A stretch of DNA of 64,000 nucleotides from Tabrizicola aquatica (GTDB taxonomy: Bacteria; Pseudomonadota; Alphaproteobacteria; Rhodobacterales; Rhodobacteraceae), in the NCBI RefSeq assembly GCF_002900975.1, contig NZ_PJON01000004.1:297335-361334 (forward strand), given 5' to 3'. Made by a program: the position numbers and the translations under genes. Shown here piece after piece: positions 1-8,450 of the stretch. The notes under the pieces are model-generated. The model ran no database searches, had not been told where the DNA came from, and saw only the letters and a list, made by a program, of their open reading frames with translations. The first letter of the stretch is position 1. The number at the start of each line of letters is the position of its first letter.

Positions 1-237
1 GGCAACGGTGCAGCAGATGCAGCCGTTGGCAAGTTCGACGATGTTCTCGACCGGGCACATCTCATCGGCACAGGATTTCAGGATATCGCCGTCAACGCCC
101 ACGGTGCCGAATTCGTTCACCAGGATCGCCAGGCGCTTGCCTTGCGGGTTCTGCATCAGGTGGCGGATCAGCGTGGTCTTGCCCGCCCCAAGGAAGCCGG
201 TGATCACGGTGACGGGGATCTTGGTCAGGTCGGTCAT
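1..237 (-). CDS. cobW: CobW-type GTPase, N-terminal 79 residues (runs off the window)
   Basis: Only the N-terminus is inside the window; the frame is open to base 1. The Walker A loop GFLGAGKTTL lies at about residues 14-23 and the signature NGCICC of the CobW/COG0523 metal-chaperone GTPases sits at the edge. The family includes CobW of aerobic cobalamin synthesis, thought to help deliver cobalt to the CobNST chelatase, as well as zinc and nitrile-hydratase chaperones. The ATG overlaps the stop of the upstream DUF1636 gene by 4 nt (ATGA), so the two are translationally coupled. Both follow a cobalamin riboswitch, which favours the B12 role over a zinc role. The rest of the gene and probably cobN lie outside the window. 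Confidence 0.9.
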   Translation of the reverse strand, partial: MTDLTKIPVTVITGFLGAGKTTLIRHLMQNPQGKRLAILVNEFGTVGVDGDILKSCADEMCPVENIVELANGCICCTVA

Positions 238-602
238 TCGGCGGCCTCTGGCAGGGGATGTGGGGGGATGCGGGCGATCGATTGCTTGCGGAAGACAGTG
301 GGACGCTCGCGCCAGGGAACGATTCCGTCCGGGCTGGCGGCGTATTTCCCGGCGCCTTCCAGGATCGCGGGGACGTCGTCAAGGGTAAGGCGACCGTAGA
401 CATAGGACCAGGCGCCCGGCTTGGTCAGCGAGATCGCGCAGCCGGTGTTGCAGGCCGACAGGCATTCGACCCCGACGATGCGCACGTCCTGGGGGGCGCC
501 TTCGGCAAGCGCGGCATGAAGCTGCGCGCCGGGGGGCAGATCACCCTCGGGCACCGGCTGACCGGCCTTGCAGGTGGTGCAGACGTAAAGGGTCGTGCCC
601 AT
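234..602 (-). CDS. DUF1636 protein, small Cys-rich metal- or Fe-S-binding protein (copy 1)
   Basis: This 122-residue protein has a CTTC motif near residue 8 and an ECLSACNTGC cluster near residue 50, a pattern like thioredoxin-fold [2Fe-2S] ferredoxins. DUF1636 proteins are common in B12 gene clusters but have no established biochemical function. The gene is the first one after the cobalamin riboswitch at 707-887 and overlaps cobW by 4 nt, so it should be B12-repressed and co-expressed with cobW. A second, longer DUF1636 gene heads the other riboswitch-controlled operon at 7957-8406. A role in cobalt handling or as an electron donor in corrin synthesis is inference from context only. Confidence 0.85.
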   Translation of the reverse strand: MGTTLYVCTTCKAGQPVPEGDLPPGAQLHAALAEGAPQDVRIVGVECLSACNTGCAISLTKPGAWSYVYGRLTLDDVPAILEGAGKYAASPDGIVPWRERPTVFRKQSIARIPPHPLPEAAE

Positions 603-706
603 ATCAGCCTTCCTAAGGCGGCAAGGGTGGGCCAGCGAGGGGCCGCCCGGAAGATGGGCCGCCGATCACCGGTCGCGGAACACCCCGTCCGCCGGTTACC
701 GTCCGC

Positions 707-887
707 GCTGGCAGGTCTCCCGGCTTGCGGATACGGGGCGCCGAAAGTCTGGGCCCCACGGCCCCCCGCCTTCCCGGCTGATCGCCAGTGGCATTGGAGA
801 CCTCTCCGGTCACGGTCGCGGGGGCGGCTGCTTCTGGTCGCTTCCGACCTGTCGCATTCCCTCTTCGCCTGTCATAACAGGAACCAG
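707..887 (-). promoter_or_regulatory. Cobalamin riboswitch upstream of DUF1636-cobW
   Basis: Read on the minus strand, the region has the conserved blocks of the cobalamin riboswitch in order: GGTTCC at the 5' end, GAAGAGGGAA, the CCGCCCCCGCGACCG block, GCCACTGG followed by CCGGGAAGGC, and the 3' end GCCGGGAGACCTGCC. Its 3' end lies 105 nt before the DUF1636 start codon. Binding of adenosylcobalamin is expected to lower expression of DUF1636 and cobW. cobO on the other strand starts 53 nt beyond the 5' end and is not downstream of the switch. Confidence 0.92.
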
Positions 888-939
888 CGCCCATCCACCT
901 GTGGCAGATGGGGGCCCATTGTCAAGGACGCGACCGACC

Positions 940-1572
940 ATGACCGACACCGATGCGACACCCGAAACCGAAGAGCTGGCCCGGCACGCCGCCAAGATGG
1001 CGAAGAAGAAGGCCGCGCGGGACAAGATCATGGCCGGGAAAGAGGGCGAGAAGGGCCTGATCATCGTTCACACCGGGGCGGGGAAGGGAAAGTCCTCCTC
1101 GGGCTTCGGGATGATCCTGCGCTGCATCGCGCATGGGATGCCCTGCGCGGTGGTCCAGTTCATCAAGGGGGCCTGGGACACCGGCGAGCGGCGGCTTCTG
1201 ACCACCCATTTCGCCGACCTCTGCCAGTTCCACGCGATGGGTGAGGGCTTCACCTGGGAGACGCAGGACAAGGCCCGCGACATCGCGGCGGCGAAGGCGG
1301 GGTGGGAGAAGGCGAAGGAGTTGATCCGCGACCCCTCCATCCGGCTGGTCCTGCTGGACGAGATCAACATCGCGCTGCGGTACGGCTACCTGGACCTGGA
1401 CGAAGTCCTGGCCTTCCTGGCCGAGGAAAAGCCCCCGCTGACCCATGCCGTGCTGACCGGCCGGAACGCGGCGGAGGCGCTGATCGAGGCGGCGGATCTG
1501 GTGACCGAGATGACGCTGGTCAAACACCCGTTCCGGGCCGGGATCAAGGCCCAGGCGGGGGTGGAGTTCTAG
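940..1572 (+). CDS. cobO: Cob(I)yrinic acid a,c-diamide adenosyltransferase
   Basis: This 210-residue protein belongs to the CobO/BtuR corrinoid adenosyltransferase family, which transfers the 5'-deoxyadenosyl group of ATP to Co(I) corrinoids. The N-terminal P-loop HTGAGKGKSSSGFG is clear at about residues 40-53, followed by VVQFIKGAW and the LLDEINIALRYGYLD motif, and the length is the family norm. The ATG at 940 was chosen because the CobO homology begins there and an AAGGACG stretch lies about 10 nt upstream; the frame stays open further upstream but runs through riboswitch sequence. The gene is divergent from the riboswitch-controlled DUF1636-cobW unit and appears monocistronic. Confidence 0.95.
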   Translation: MTDTDATPETEELARHAAKMAKKKAARDKIMAGKEGEKGLIIVHTGAGKGKSSSGFGMILRCIAHGMPCAVVQFIKGAWDTGERRLLTTHFADLCQFHAMGEGFTWETQDKARDIAAAKAGWEKAKELIRDPSIRLVLLDEINIALRYGYLDLDEVLAFLAEEKPPLTHAVLTGRNAAEALIEAADLVTEMTLVKHPFRAGIKAQAGVEF

Positions 1573-1667
1573 GGCTGTCCACGGTGGACATTCTCTGGAA
1601 CTCAAGCAAAATCAGATACTTGATCGCCGACGTTTACCATTTGGCAAGGATTTGGCGGAGGGCGCAG

Positions 1668-1808
1668 ATGCGGAAAACGGGACTGACATTGGTGCTGGTG
1701 CTGGCGGGGCTTGCGGCTGCGGGCTGCACGCCCCTGATCGTGGGCGGCGCGGTCGTCCTCGCCGACGAGGTGGTCGAGCAGGACCAGGGCGGCGACGGGC
1801 TGTTCTGA
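1668..1808 (+). CDS. Small lipoprotein, 46 residues
   Basis: The short peptide has a basic start (MRKTG), a hydrophobic stretch and a lipobox LAAAGC, giving a predicted lipidated Cys at residue 19 and a mature part of fewer than 30 residues rich in V, G and D. A GGAGG ribosome binding site lies 7 nt before the ATG. Its shape resembles entericidin-like or other tiny cell-envelope lipoproteins, but no family can be named. It follows cobO by 95 nt on the same strand and may have its own promoter. Confidence 0.75.
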   Translation: MRKTGLTLVLVLAGLAAAGCTPLIVGGAVVLADEVVEQDQGGDGLF

Positions 1809-1871
1809 CGACTGACCGAAGGACTTCCATCCCCTGCCCGGCGACGGCATCGCCAAGGCCTGCGGTGCGGG

Positions 1872-1897
1872 CGTAGGGTGGGTGTGTCCGCCCAGCG
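1872..1897. repeat. GTAGGGTG-type intergenic hairpin, degenerate copy
   Basis: GCGTAGGGTGGGTGTGTCCG is followed by CCC, an imperfect stem-loop. It matches the start of the better copy 140 nt downstream (GCGTAGGGTGGGTGTTTCCA), so this appears to be a decayed member of the GTAGG palindrome family seen elsewhere in the window. Confidence 0.55.
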
Positions 1898-2013
1898 CGC
1901 GGTCGCGGATCGGGGTCAAGGCGGAGAGGAGCGAAGCGGACGTCCTGCCACGAGAGGTGCGGCAATGGCCGTGCCTGGCGCTGACCACAGCGTCGCCGGG
2001 CCTTTGGTTCGGG

Positions 2014-2040
2014 CGTAGGGTGGGTGTTTCCACCCACCCC
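2014..2040. repeat. GTAGGGTG-type intergenic hairpin
   Basis: GGTGGGTG, a TTT loop and CCACCCACC form a near-perfect stem-loop preceded by GCGTA. It sits 10 nt from the stop of the minus-strand outer-membrane protein gene and between convergent genes, so it may terminate transcription on that strand. Similar elements occur at 16744, 41545, 48357 and 48400. Confidence 0.7.
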
Positions 2041-2049
2041 GGTCGCAGG

Positions 2050-2637
2050 TCAGAACATGTAGGACACGCGCAGCCCGAGCATGTCGAGGTCACGCTCGTA
2101 AAGATCCGCGTCGTCCTCGCGGATCGCGTCGTAGTTCAGGTCGACCCGTACCGGCATCGTGCCGCCAACCTGTTCCCAGGATACGCCGAAAGACAGGCCC
2201 CGGCCCGTAGCGTTGACATAGTTGTCGGGCCCGTCCTCGGCGCGGCCGCGCACGATCACGGCCCCAAGCGACCCCATCACGCGGCTGCCATTGGCCAGAT
2301 CGCTGGTGACCGTGCCCCGCAGGCGCAGGGCTGCGTCCACCTCGCACCAGGTCGGGGCGAAGTCCGTGCAAGCGTCGAAGGTGTCGCTCATCAGCTTGCC
2401 GCCCATCAGGTCGAGGTTGCCTTCGATCCCATAGGTCACCGTCCCGACCGAGGCGAAACGATAGCCTGCGGTGAGGGCCAGCCCGAAGTCGGTTGCCGAG
2501 GGTTCAAACCCCGTTACCTCGGACGCGGTGGTGCTGTTGGCCGACACGCCCAGCCCCAGACCGAAATATGCGTCCTGGGCCTGCACGGCGGGGGCAAGGG
2601 CCAGGAGGGCGGCGCTTGCAAGCAAAGTCATCTTCAT
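2050..2637 (-). CDS. Outer-membrane beta-barrel protein, OmpA/OmpW-like size
   Basis: The 195-residue protein has a Sec signal peptide (MKMTLLASAALLALAPAVQAQ), alternating polar/apolar strands typical of an 8-stranded barrel, and a C-terminal aromatic residue (SYMF) as recognised by the BAM machinery. Strands such as FGLALTAGYRFA and MLGLRVSYMF fit the porin-family beta-barrel group. Two cysteines (TDACTDF...TWCEV region) could form a loop disulphide. The ligand or role is not predictable. It lies alone between the lipoprotein gene and cobQ, with hairpins on both sides, so it is probably a single-gene transcript. Confidence 0.85.
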   Translation of the reverse strand: MKMTLLASAALLALAPAVQAQDAYFGLGLGVSANSTTASEVTGFEPSATDFGLALTAGYRFASVGTVTYGIEGNLDLMGGKLMSDTFDACTDFAPTWCEVDAALRLRGTVTSDLANGSRVMGSLGAVIVRGRAEDGPDNYVNATGRGLSFGVSWEQVGGTMPVRVDLNYDAIREDDADLYERDLDMLGLRVSYMF

Positions 2638-2786
2638 GGCGATTCTCCCTTTTCGACGCCGCAGCCCGGGATGGAGCGCGGGTCGTGCGTCTGTCTTGCG
2701 CCCCGGTCGGACGGGCGGCCTTGACCGGGATCAATCGCGCGCAATTGGCGGGGGCGGCGTGGCATTGCTGCCACCTTTTTTGGCAA

Positions 2787-2804
2787 GTCGGGCTGAAGCC
2801 CGAC
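2787..2804 (-). terminator. Hairpin immediately after the cobQ stop
   Basis: GTCGGGCT-GA-AGCCCGAC is a perfect 8-bp stem that touches the cobQ stop codon TAG. On the minus strand the context reads TAGGTCGGG, so the stop codon forms part of the repeat. It resembles the GTAGG palindromes elsewhere in the window and probably ends the B12 transport/cobQ transcript. An A/T-rich run follows at 2776-2781 (TTTTTT on the plus strand). Confidence 0.65.
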
Positions 2805-4244
2805 CTACGCCAGTTCCAGAAGCCGATCGGTTGCGATGTGGGTGGCCAGATGATCGGCGAGGGCGTCGAGTGTCTCTTCGACCGTGCGGTCATAGCTCGT
2901 ATTGCCCGGCGTCACCCCAAGGCTGGCCAGGAAGGCGCGGCGGAAGGCGTCTTCGGTGAACATGCCGTGCAGATAGCTGCCCATCACGCGGCCATCCTCG
3001 CGCATTGCCCCTTCGGGCTGGCCGTCCACGGTGAACATCGGGCGGTCACGGTCGGGGCCGGTCGTGCGGCCAAGGTGGATTTCGTAGCCTTTCACCTGCG
3101 TGCCAGAGGCGGGATGCAGGGCCGTGGTTTCGGTGACGCGCTTGTCGGGGGTCATGGTGGTGGTGAGGTCGAGGAGGCCGAGGCCGGGCACGCTGCCCGG
3201 CTTGCCCTCGATCCCGTCGGGGTCGGCGATGTCGCGGCCAAGCATCTGGTAGCCGCCGCAGAGGCCGAGGACCTTTGCGCCGCGCCTGAGGGCGGCCTGA
3301 AGGTCGATGTCCCAGCCTTGGGCCCGGAAATGCGCCAGGTCGGCGATGGTGGCCTTGGAGCCGGGGAGGATGATCAGGTCAGCCTCGACCGGCAGCGGCT
3401 GGCCGGGTTTGACGATCCGCAGCGTGACGCCGGGCTCCTGCGCCAGGGGGTCGAGGTCGTCGAAATTGGCGATGCGGTTCAGGTGCGGGACGGCGATCAG
3501 GAAGCTGCCGCTGCCCCGCGTGCCGCCGAGGTCGGCGGCATCCTCGGCGGGCAGTTTGTGGGCATGCGGGAACCACGGCACGACGCCAAGGCCGGGCCAG
3601 CCGGTGCGCTGCTCGATCAGGCGGTAGCCGTCGTCGAAGAGGCGCGTATCGCCGCGGAACTTGTTGATCAGGAAGCCCCTGATCATCGCGGAGTCGTCTG
3701 GGTCCAACACGGCCTGGGTGCCGACCAGTTGCGCGATGACGCCGCCGCGGTCGATGTCGCCGGTCAGGATCACCGGCACATCGGCGGCGCGAGCGAAGCC
3801 CATGTTGGCGATGTCGTTCGCGCGGAGGTTCACCTCGGCCGGGCTGCCCGCGCCTTCGACGATCACAAGGTCGGCCTTGGCCTGCAGGCGGTGGAAGCTG
3901 TCCAGGACCGGGGCCATCAGTTGCGGCTTCAGCGCGGCATAGTCCCTTGCGCGGACGGTGGTCAGGCGCTGGCCTTGCACAATGACCTGCGCGCCCGTCT
4001 CGGATTCCGGTTTCAGGAGGACGGGGTTCATGTCGACATGCGGCTGCACCCCGCAGGCGCGGGCCTGCAGGGCCTGGGCGCGGCCGATTTCTCCACCTTC
4101 GGCGACGGCGGCGTTGTTCGACATGTTCTGCGGCTTGAACGGGCGGACGGTCAGGCCCTGGCGGGTGTAAAGCCGGCAAAGGCCGGCGACCAGCATCGAC
4201 TTGCCGACGTTCGAGCCGGCACCCTGGATCATCACGCGTTTCAT
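2805..4244 (-). CDS. cobQ: Cobyric acid synthase (glutamine-hydrolysing)
   Basis: The 479-residue protein amidates carboxylates b, d, e and g of adenosylcobyrinic a,c-diamide using glutamine and ATP. The N-terminal dethiobiotin-synthetase-like domain has GAGSNVGKS at residues 9-17 and the KPQNMSNN motif; the C-terminal class I amidotransferase domain has the nucleophile motif [11 protein letters not shown] and the catalytic His in GSYLHGMF. Length is normal for the family. The ATG overlaps the stop of the upstream permease gene by 4 nt, so cobQ is the last gene of the riboswitch-controlled corrinoid or cobalt transport operon and is followed directly by a hairpin. Confidence 0.97.
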   Translation of the reverse strand: MKRVMIQGAGSNVGKSMLVAGLCRLYTRQGLTVRPFKPQNMSNNAAVAEGGEIGRAQALQARACGVQPHVDMNPVLLKPESETGAQVIVQGQRLTTVRARDYAALKPQLMAPVLDSFHRLQAKADLVIVEGAGSPAEVNLRANDIANMGFARAADVPVILTGDIDRGGVIAQLVGTQAVLDPDDSAMIRGFLINKFRGDTRLFDDGYRLIEQRTGWPGLGVVPWFPHAHKLPAEDAADLGGTRGSGSFLIAVPHLNRIANFDDLDPLAQEPGVTLRIVKPGQPLPVEADLIILPGSKATIADLAHFRAQGWDIDLQAALRRGAKVLGLCGGYQMLGRDIADPDGIEGKPGSVPGLGLLDLTTTMTPDKRVTETTALHPASGTQVKGYEIHLGRTTGPDRDRPMFTVDGQPEGAMREDGRVMGSYLHGMFTEDAFRRAFLASLGVTPGNTSYDRTVEETLDALADHLATHIATDRLLELA

Positions 4245-5296
4245 GCCTTGCGGGCCATGAGCCAGAGGAAGAACACGCCCCCGACAAGGCCGGTGACCAC
4301 GCCGATCGGCATATCCTCGGGCGCCATGACGATGCGGGCGACGGTGTCGGCGGCAACCAGGAAGATCGCGCCAAGGAGGGCGGAGAGCGGCAGGACACGG
4401 GTGTTGTCCCCGCCGACGGCGAGACGGACGAGGTGGGGCATCATCAGCCCGACAAAGCCGATGAGGCCCGAGAAGGCAACCATGACTCCGGTGATCAGGG
4501 CGCCCGCGACAAAGACGGTCAGGCGGAACCGCGCGACGGGGATGCCGAGGGAGGCGGCGGTTTCATCCCCGAGGGACATGGCGTTGAGGGCCGGGGCCTG
4601 GGACCAGAGCCAGAGGCCGGCGGGCAGCAGGACGGCAAGCGGGTAGATCAGGTGGCCCCACTGGGCAAGGCCCAGGCCGCCGAGCATCCAGAACACGACG
4701 GTATGGGTGGCCTTGGGATCGCCGAGGAAGATCAGGATATTGGCGCCCGCCATGATGATGAAGCTGACGGCGACGCCGGCCAGGACCAGGCGGTCGGCGC
4801 TGGTGGCCCCGGTCACGCGCGCGACGGCGAGGACAAGGAGGGTCGCGGCAAGCGCCCCGCCGAATGCCAAAAGCGGCACGGTGAGGAGGCCGAGGAAAAG
4901 CCCGGTGTGCAGAAGCGCCGCGATGGCCCCGAACGCCCCGCCCGAGGAGATGCCCAGGAGGTGGGGGTCGGCAAGCGGGTTCCGCGTGACCGACTGCAGG
5001 GCCGCGCCCACGATCCCGAGGCCGGCACCGACAAGGGCCGCGAGCAGCGCGCGGGGGAAGCGGATGTCCCAGACGATGGCCTCGCGGCCGGGGGTCCAGT
5101 CGGGGGTGACAAGGCCGGGGACGACATGGTTTGCCAGCACGCCCCAGACGGTGGCCAGCGGGACGGCGACCGCGCCGACCGAGACGGCGGTGAGGATGGC
5201 AAGGAGGAGTACCCCGCCGCCGCCAAGGGCAAGGGCGGCCCGGCGGGTCAGGCGGAGGGTGGCGGAAGCCGGGGTGGAAAGCGGGGTTTCGGTCAT
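4241..5296 (-). CDS. FecCD/BtuC-type ABC transporter permease
   Basis: The 351-residue integral membrane protein has about 9-10 hydrophobic segments. Family motifs include [20 protein letters not shown] near residues 75-94, the [20 protein letters not shown] loop, and [18 protein letters not shown] in the C-terminal half, where BtuC contacts its ATPase. The ATG at 5296 was preferred over an upstream in-frame start because homology begins near here and the 37 residues before it are Arg/Pro-rich without family similarity. Position in a B12-riboswitch operon with cobQ suggests transport of corrinoids or cobalt rather than iron. It is separated from its binding-protein gene by 966 bp, which is unusual for such operons. 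Confidence 0.92.
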   Translation of the reverse strand: MTETPLSTPASATLRLTRRAALALGGGGVLLLAILTAVSVGAVAVPLATVWGVLANHVVPGLVTPDWTPGREAIVWDIRFPRALLAALVGAGLGIVGAALQSVTRNPLADPHLLGISSGGAFGAIAALLHTGLFLGLLTVPLLAFGGALAATLLVLAVARVTGATSADRLVLAGVAVSFIIMAGANILIFLGDPKATHTVVFWMLGGLGLAQWGHLIYPLAVLLPAGLWLWSQAPALNAMSLGDETAASLGIPVARFRLTVFVAGALITGVMVAFSGLIGFVGLMMPHLVRLAVGGDNTRVLPLSALLGAIFLVAADTVARIVMAPEDMPIGVVTGLVGGVFFLWLMARKA

Positions 5297-5384
5297 GTGC
5301 GTCCCACCGGGGCTGCTTCTCGGCGCTCTTTCCGGCCCTTGGCGCAAGTCGAGAGGCGCGGCAGTGGCGGATTGGCCAGGGTGC

Positions 5385-5413
5385 GCTCGTCGATGCACTT
5401 CGTGCACTCCTCG
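5385..5413. repeat. Interspersed palindrome GCTCGTCGA...CTCCTCG, copy 1
   Basis: GCTCGTCGATGCACTTCGTG is followed by CACTCCTCG. The core TGCAC-TTC-GTGCA is a perfect 5-bp stem. Closely similar copies occur at 39471-39499 (opposite orientation) and 59012-59038. The element lies just upstream of the permease start in the gene-free stretch. Confidence 0.75.
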
Positions 5414-5566
5414 CTGGTCGGGCGGGGCGCGGTCCGTGGCGCTCCATCACCATGCGGCCGGAAGCGGGGGTGCCTCTGGCTGTGCCGGGGCAGATCGGCC
5501 GGCGGAAGCTGGCCTGGCGTCCCGGGACGGCTTGTCGATCCGGCCCCGGCACAGCAAGGCGTGCAA

Positions 5567-6090
5567 GCGAAGAGCGGCGAAGCCATGCGATGAGCGGTTC
5601 GGGGGATTGCGGACGCCGAGGTGCCTGTCGCCACGGTTTCGGCCCTGCGCCAAGATGACATCGTCTGGGCGGTCCGGCCTGCAAGGAAAGTGCCGTGGTC
5701 CGTGGCGGGGGCCTGCGGTTCGTGCATCCGGGGCTGGGTCAAGTTGACCGGGGTGACAAGCAATGTCGCGGTCATGCTTGGCCCCTTGGGAACGATGAAG
5801 GTTGTGACCGACTTGCCGCGCTGGCGAAGCCACTCGATGGGCGTCTCGGGGGAACCGCGGGCGCGGGCGTTCCCTCTGCCAAGGTTTCGGCCCTGTGCCG
5901 CCCGGCTATCGTCTGGGCGGCCAGACCTGCGAGGAAAGCGTCATGCGCCGTGCCGGGGGCCTGCGGTTCGCGCATCCGGCGCTGGGTGGGGTTGACCGGG
6001 GTGGCAAGCAGCGTCGCGGTCGTGACTGTGCAAAGGCCGCAGCGAAGAGCGGCGAAGCCGTGCGATGAGCGGCTTGTGGGGCGCACCGGC
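5567..6090. repeat. Imperfect tandem repeat of about 248 bp in the gene-free stretch 5297-6262
   Basis: Anchors recur in the same order: GCGAAGCC(A/G)TGCGATGAGC at 5577 and 6052 with a diverged form at 5824; GTTTCGGCCCTG at 5636 and 5884; GGCCTGCGGTTCG at 5710 and 5959; GTTGACCGGGGTG at 5743 and 5991. Two units plus the start of a third are present, and the best-matching 100 bp are roughly 85 percent identical by eye. The offset (247-249 bp) is not a constant multiple of three, and no frame carries a recognisable protein across the units, so this is treated as repeated non-coding DNA. No gene could be supported anywhere in 5297-6262. Confidence 0.75.
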
Positions 6091-6262
6091 GCAGGAGTGC
6101 AGTCTGACATTGTCGCACTCATCCCGCGCATTCCACGGTCGGCTGTGCGGCAGAACGTCCCCCACGCCCCGCGCCCGTGACCACAACCCGGCGCGGCGTG
6201 CGCGCGGACCCGCTGCGCGAGAAGCGCGGCGGGCAGCAGGGTCATGGCGGCGCGGCGGTGCA

Positions 6263-7192
6263 TCACTTGTCCCAGAAGCCCGCGACCAGCTTTTCCACCG
6301 CGCGGATGTTGCGGGGGCCGGGCGTGGCCTCGACATACTCAAGGACGACATACCGATCATTCTTCACCGCGTCGACATTGGCGAAGGCGGGGTTGGCTTC
6401 CAGGAAGGCGATCTTCTGGTCCGCCGTCACGTCGCCGTAGTTGACGATCACGATCACTTCGGGGTTCCGCTCGACCACTGGCTCCCAGGCGACGGTGGCC
6501 CAGCTTTTGTCCAGGTCGTCCATGATGTTGCGGCCGCCTGCTGCCTCGATCAGGGCGGTGGGCATGGCATAGGCGCCGGCGGTGAACGGGGTCTCTTCGC
6601 CCGAGTCGTAGACGAAAACGCGCAGCGGCGTGGTGCGGTCGACGGCGGCGGTGATCTCGGCCAGCCGGGCCTCATAGCCGGCGACCAGCTCTTTCGCGCG
6701 GTCCTCGATCCCGAAGATGATCCCGAGGTTTAAGAGGTCGGCGTACATGTCCTGCATCGAGGATTTGGCCTTGGGACCGACGAAGATGCAGCTTTCGGTC
6801 AGCTCGTAGGTCTTGATGCCCAGGGGTTCCAGCGTCTCGGGCGTGACCTCGCCGCCGACCTTCATGCCGTAGTTCCAGCCGGCGAAGAAGAAGTCGGGTT
6901 CGGCACCGACGAGGACCTCACGCGTGGGGTATTGGGCGGACAGTTCCGGCAGTTCGGCGATCCCGGCGCGGAGTTCTTCGTCCAGGGTCTTCCAGCCGGA
7001 GACGCCGGTGTAGCCGACCATGTGGTCGCGCAGGCCAAGGGCCAGCATCATCTCGATCAGGTTCACGTCATTGGCGATGGCGCGGGCGGGGGGGGCGTCG
7101 AAGGTGACGGTCCGGTTGCAGCTTGGCACGGTGACGGGGAAAGCCAGCGCGGGGGTGGCGGTGAGGAGAAGGGCAAGGAGGGCGGTTTTCAT
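6263..7192 (-). CDS. Periplasmic binding protein of an ABC transporter (BtuF/FepB type)
   Basis: The 309-residue protein has a signal peptide (MKTALLALLLTATPALAF) and the cluster-A binding protein fold: an N-terminal lobe with RAIANDVNLIEMMLALGL, a TREVLVGAEPDFFFAGW segment, a helical linker, and a C-terminal lobe with WATVAWEPVVERNPEVIVI. This class binds cobalamin, cobinamide, haem or siderophores. The gene follows the ATPase without a gap and lies downstream of a B12 riboswitch, so a corrinoid or related substrate is most likely. The matching permease is on the same strand but only after 966 bp of repeat-containing DNA. Confidence 0.92.
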   Translation of the reverse strand: MKTALLALLLTATPALAFPVTVPSCNRTVTFDAPPARAIANDVNLIEMMLALGLRDHMVGYTGVSGWKTLDEELRAGIAELPELSAQYPTREVLVGAEPDFFFAGWNYGMKVGGEVTPETLEPLGIKTYELTESCIFVGPKAKSSMQDMYADLLNLGIIFGIEDRAKELVAGYEARLAEITAAVDRTTPLRVFVYDSGEETPFTAGAYAMPTALIEAAGGRNIMDDLDKSWATVAWEPVVERNPEVIVIVNYGDVTADQKIAFLEANPAFANVDAVKNDRYVVLEYVEATPGPRNIRAVEKLVAGFWDK

Positions 7193-7951
7193 CTAATGGT
7201 CCGTCAGGTGGAAGGAAAAGCGGGGGGCCGTGCCGGTGCGGTCGATGCGCGTGGCGACACGGAAGGCGCGGGAGATGGTGGCCTCGGTCAGGGCCTGGTC
7301 GGGGGGGGCGTCGGCGATGACGCGGCCCTGGTCCAGGATCAGGACACGGTCGGCGAATTCGGCGGCCAGGGTCAGGTCGTGCAGGGTGCAGACGACGGCC
7401 AGGCCAAGGCCGCGCAGCAGCCGCAGCAGTTCCAGCTGGTGCCGGATGTCGAGGTGGTTGGTGGGTTCGTCCAGCACCAGGATGCGCGGTTCCTGCGCCA
7501 GGGCGCGGGCAACCATGACACGCTGACGCTCACCCCCCGACAGGGTGCCGAAGCGGCGGTCGGCAAGCTGGGCAAGGTCCATCCGCAAAAGGGCCGCGTC
7601 GGTGATCGCCTTGTCGCGCGCGCCCGGCCCCATGCCCTGCCGGTGCGGCAGGCGGCCAAGAGACACGATCTCGCGGCAGGTCAGGGCAAAGTCGGTGGGT
7701 TGTTCCTGCAGGACAGCGGCGACGATGCGGGCGGCCTCGCGCGCGGAGTGCTGCCAGAGGTCGCGGCCCTGGACGAGGACGGTGCCCGAGAGCGGGGCCT
7801 GGTGGCGGTAAAGGAGGCGCAGGAGCGAGGATTTGCCGGCCCCGTTCGCGCCGCAGATCGCCAGAACCTCGCCCTCGGCCAGGGTGAACGAGATGTCGTG
7901 CAGGATCGCCGGGGCGCGTTTCGGGCCCCACGTCACGCCCTTGACCTGCAT
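7193..7951 (-). CDS. ABC transporter ATPase (BtuD/FecE type)
   Basis: The 252-residue protein carries all motifs of an importer ATPase: Walker A GANGAGKSS near residue 35, Q-loop LQEQPTDFA, the ABC signature LSGGERQRV, Walker B ILVLDEPTNHLD and the H-loop TLHD. Length is typical of BtuD/FhuC/FecE ATPases. The ATG at 7951 lies 5 nt after the DUF1636 stop; a GTG nine bases further upstream (7960) would overlap that stop and is an alternative. Its gene is sandwiched between DUF1636 and the binding-protein gene in the second riboswitch operon, supporting a role in corrinoid or cobalt import at the inner membrane. Confidence 0.93.
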   Translation of the reverse strand: MQVKGVTWGPKRAPAILHDISFTLAEGEVLAICGANGAGKSSLLRLLYRHQAPLSGTVLVQGRDLWQHSAREAARIVAAVLQEQPTDFALTCREIVSLGRLPHRQGMGPGARDKAITDAALLRMDLAQLADRRFGTLSGGERQRVMVARALAQEPRILVLDEPTNHLDIRHQLELLRLLRGLGLAVVCTLHDLTLAAEFADRVLILDQGRVIADAPPDQALTEATISRAFRVATRIDRTGTAPRFSFHLTDH

Positions 7952-7956
7952 CACGG

Positions 7957-8406
7957 TCACTGGATCGCCCCTTCCCGCGTGACGATCATCGCGGCGGGGA
8001 TGCGGGCGAGCGTGGTGTCGATCAGGCCCGGCGGCAGGTCGCGGCCGGTCATCCAGCCGTCGTCCAGGGCGGCATAGGCGCGGGCAAACTCGACCAGTTC
8101 GTCCAGGGGCTGGTCGGGGTCGATGTCGCCGAAAAGCCAGGTCGCCTTTTCGGTGGCCCGCCAGCCGACGATGCAGGGCTTGCCATGGTCGGGCACGCAC
8201 CCGGCAAGGCAGGCGGTGCCCGAAACCTCGAACTGGTCGCCAAGGCCCGCGGCCGAGATCGCGGCGCGCAGGTTCTTCAGCAGCTGGAACCCTTGCGTGC
8301 AGGCCTGGCCGGTATGCTTGCAGGCCTTGCAGACAAGGATCTGGTGCGGCGCGGATTGCGGCACGGCATAAGGTCGGGCGCGGCGGCCCTGGGGAAGATC
8401 GTCCAT
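7957..8406 (-). CDS. DUF1636 protein, Cys-rich metal- or Fe-S-binding protein (copy 2)
   Basis: This 149-residue paralogue of the protein at 234-602 has an extra N-terminal tail, then ILVCKACKHTG near residue 24 and ACLAGCVPDHGKPC near residue 66, again a CxxC...CxxxC ferredoxin-like arrangement. The start at 8406 is chosen because AAGGAG lies 8 nt upstream; a longer in-frame GTG start at 8427 would place that ribosome binding site inside the gene. It is the first gene after the second cobalamin riboswitch and directly precedes the transporter ATPase. Function is unknown; repeated association with B12 control suggests a part in metal or corrinoid handling. Confidence 0.85.
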   Translation of the reverse strand: MDDLPQGRRARPYAVPQSAPHQILVCKACKHTGQACTQGFQLLKNLRAAISAAGLGDQFEVSGTACLAGCVPDHGKPCIVGWRATEKATWLFGDIDPDQPLDELVEFARAYAALDDGWMTGRDLPPGLIDTTLARIPAAMIVTREGAIQ

Positions 8407-8450
8407 CGAACACTCCTTCCGGGGCACCCCGCCCGGTGGGTCACGTCTTC

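Noticed and set aside
603..939. A protein gene in the gap between DUF1636 and cobO
   Set aside because: Open frames here run through riboswitch sequence, which explains the conservation.
2493..4646. A 717-codon open frame on the plus strand opposite cobQ
   Set aside because: It is antisense to cobQ, which has all catalytic motifs. The translated frame has no domain likeness and its length comes from the GC-rich codon pattern of the real gene.
5297..5407. Upstream in-frame start for the FecCD permease at 5407
   Set aside because: The extra 37 residues come partly from the dispersed palindrome and show no family likeness.
5621..6180. Plus-strand frames in the repeat region with similar peptides (for example VSALRQDDIVWAVRPARK)
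   Set aside because: The likeness between frames follows from the DNA repeat. There is no ribosome binding site or known domain.
5772..6266. Minus-strand frame right after the binding-protein gene, start overlapping its stop
   Set aside because: The overlap is suggestive, but the product is low-complexity, and the similarity between the two repeat units is as strong in plus-strand frames, with a period that is not constant modulo three. DNA repetition explains it.
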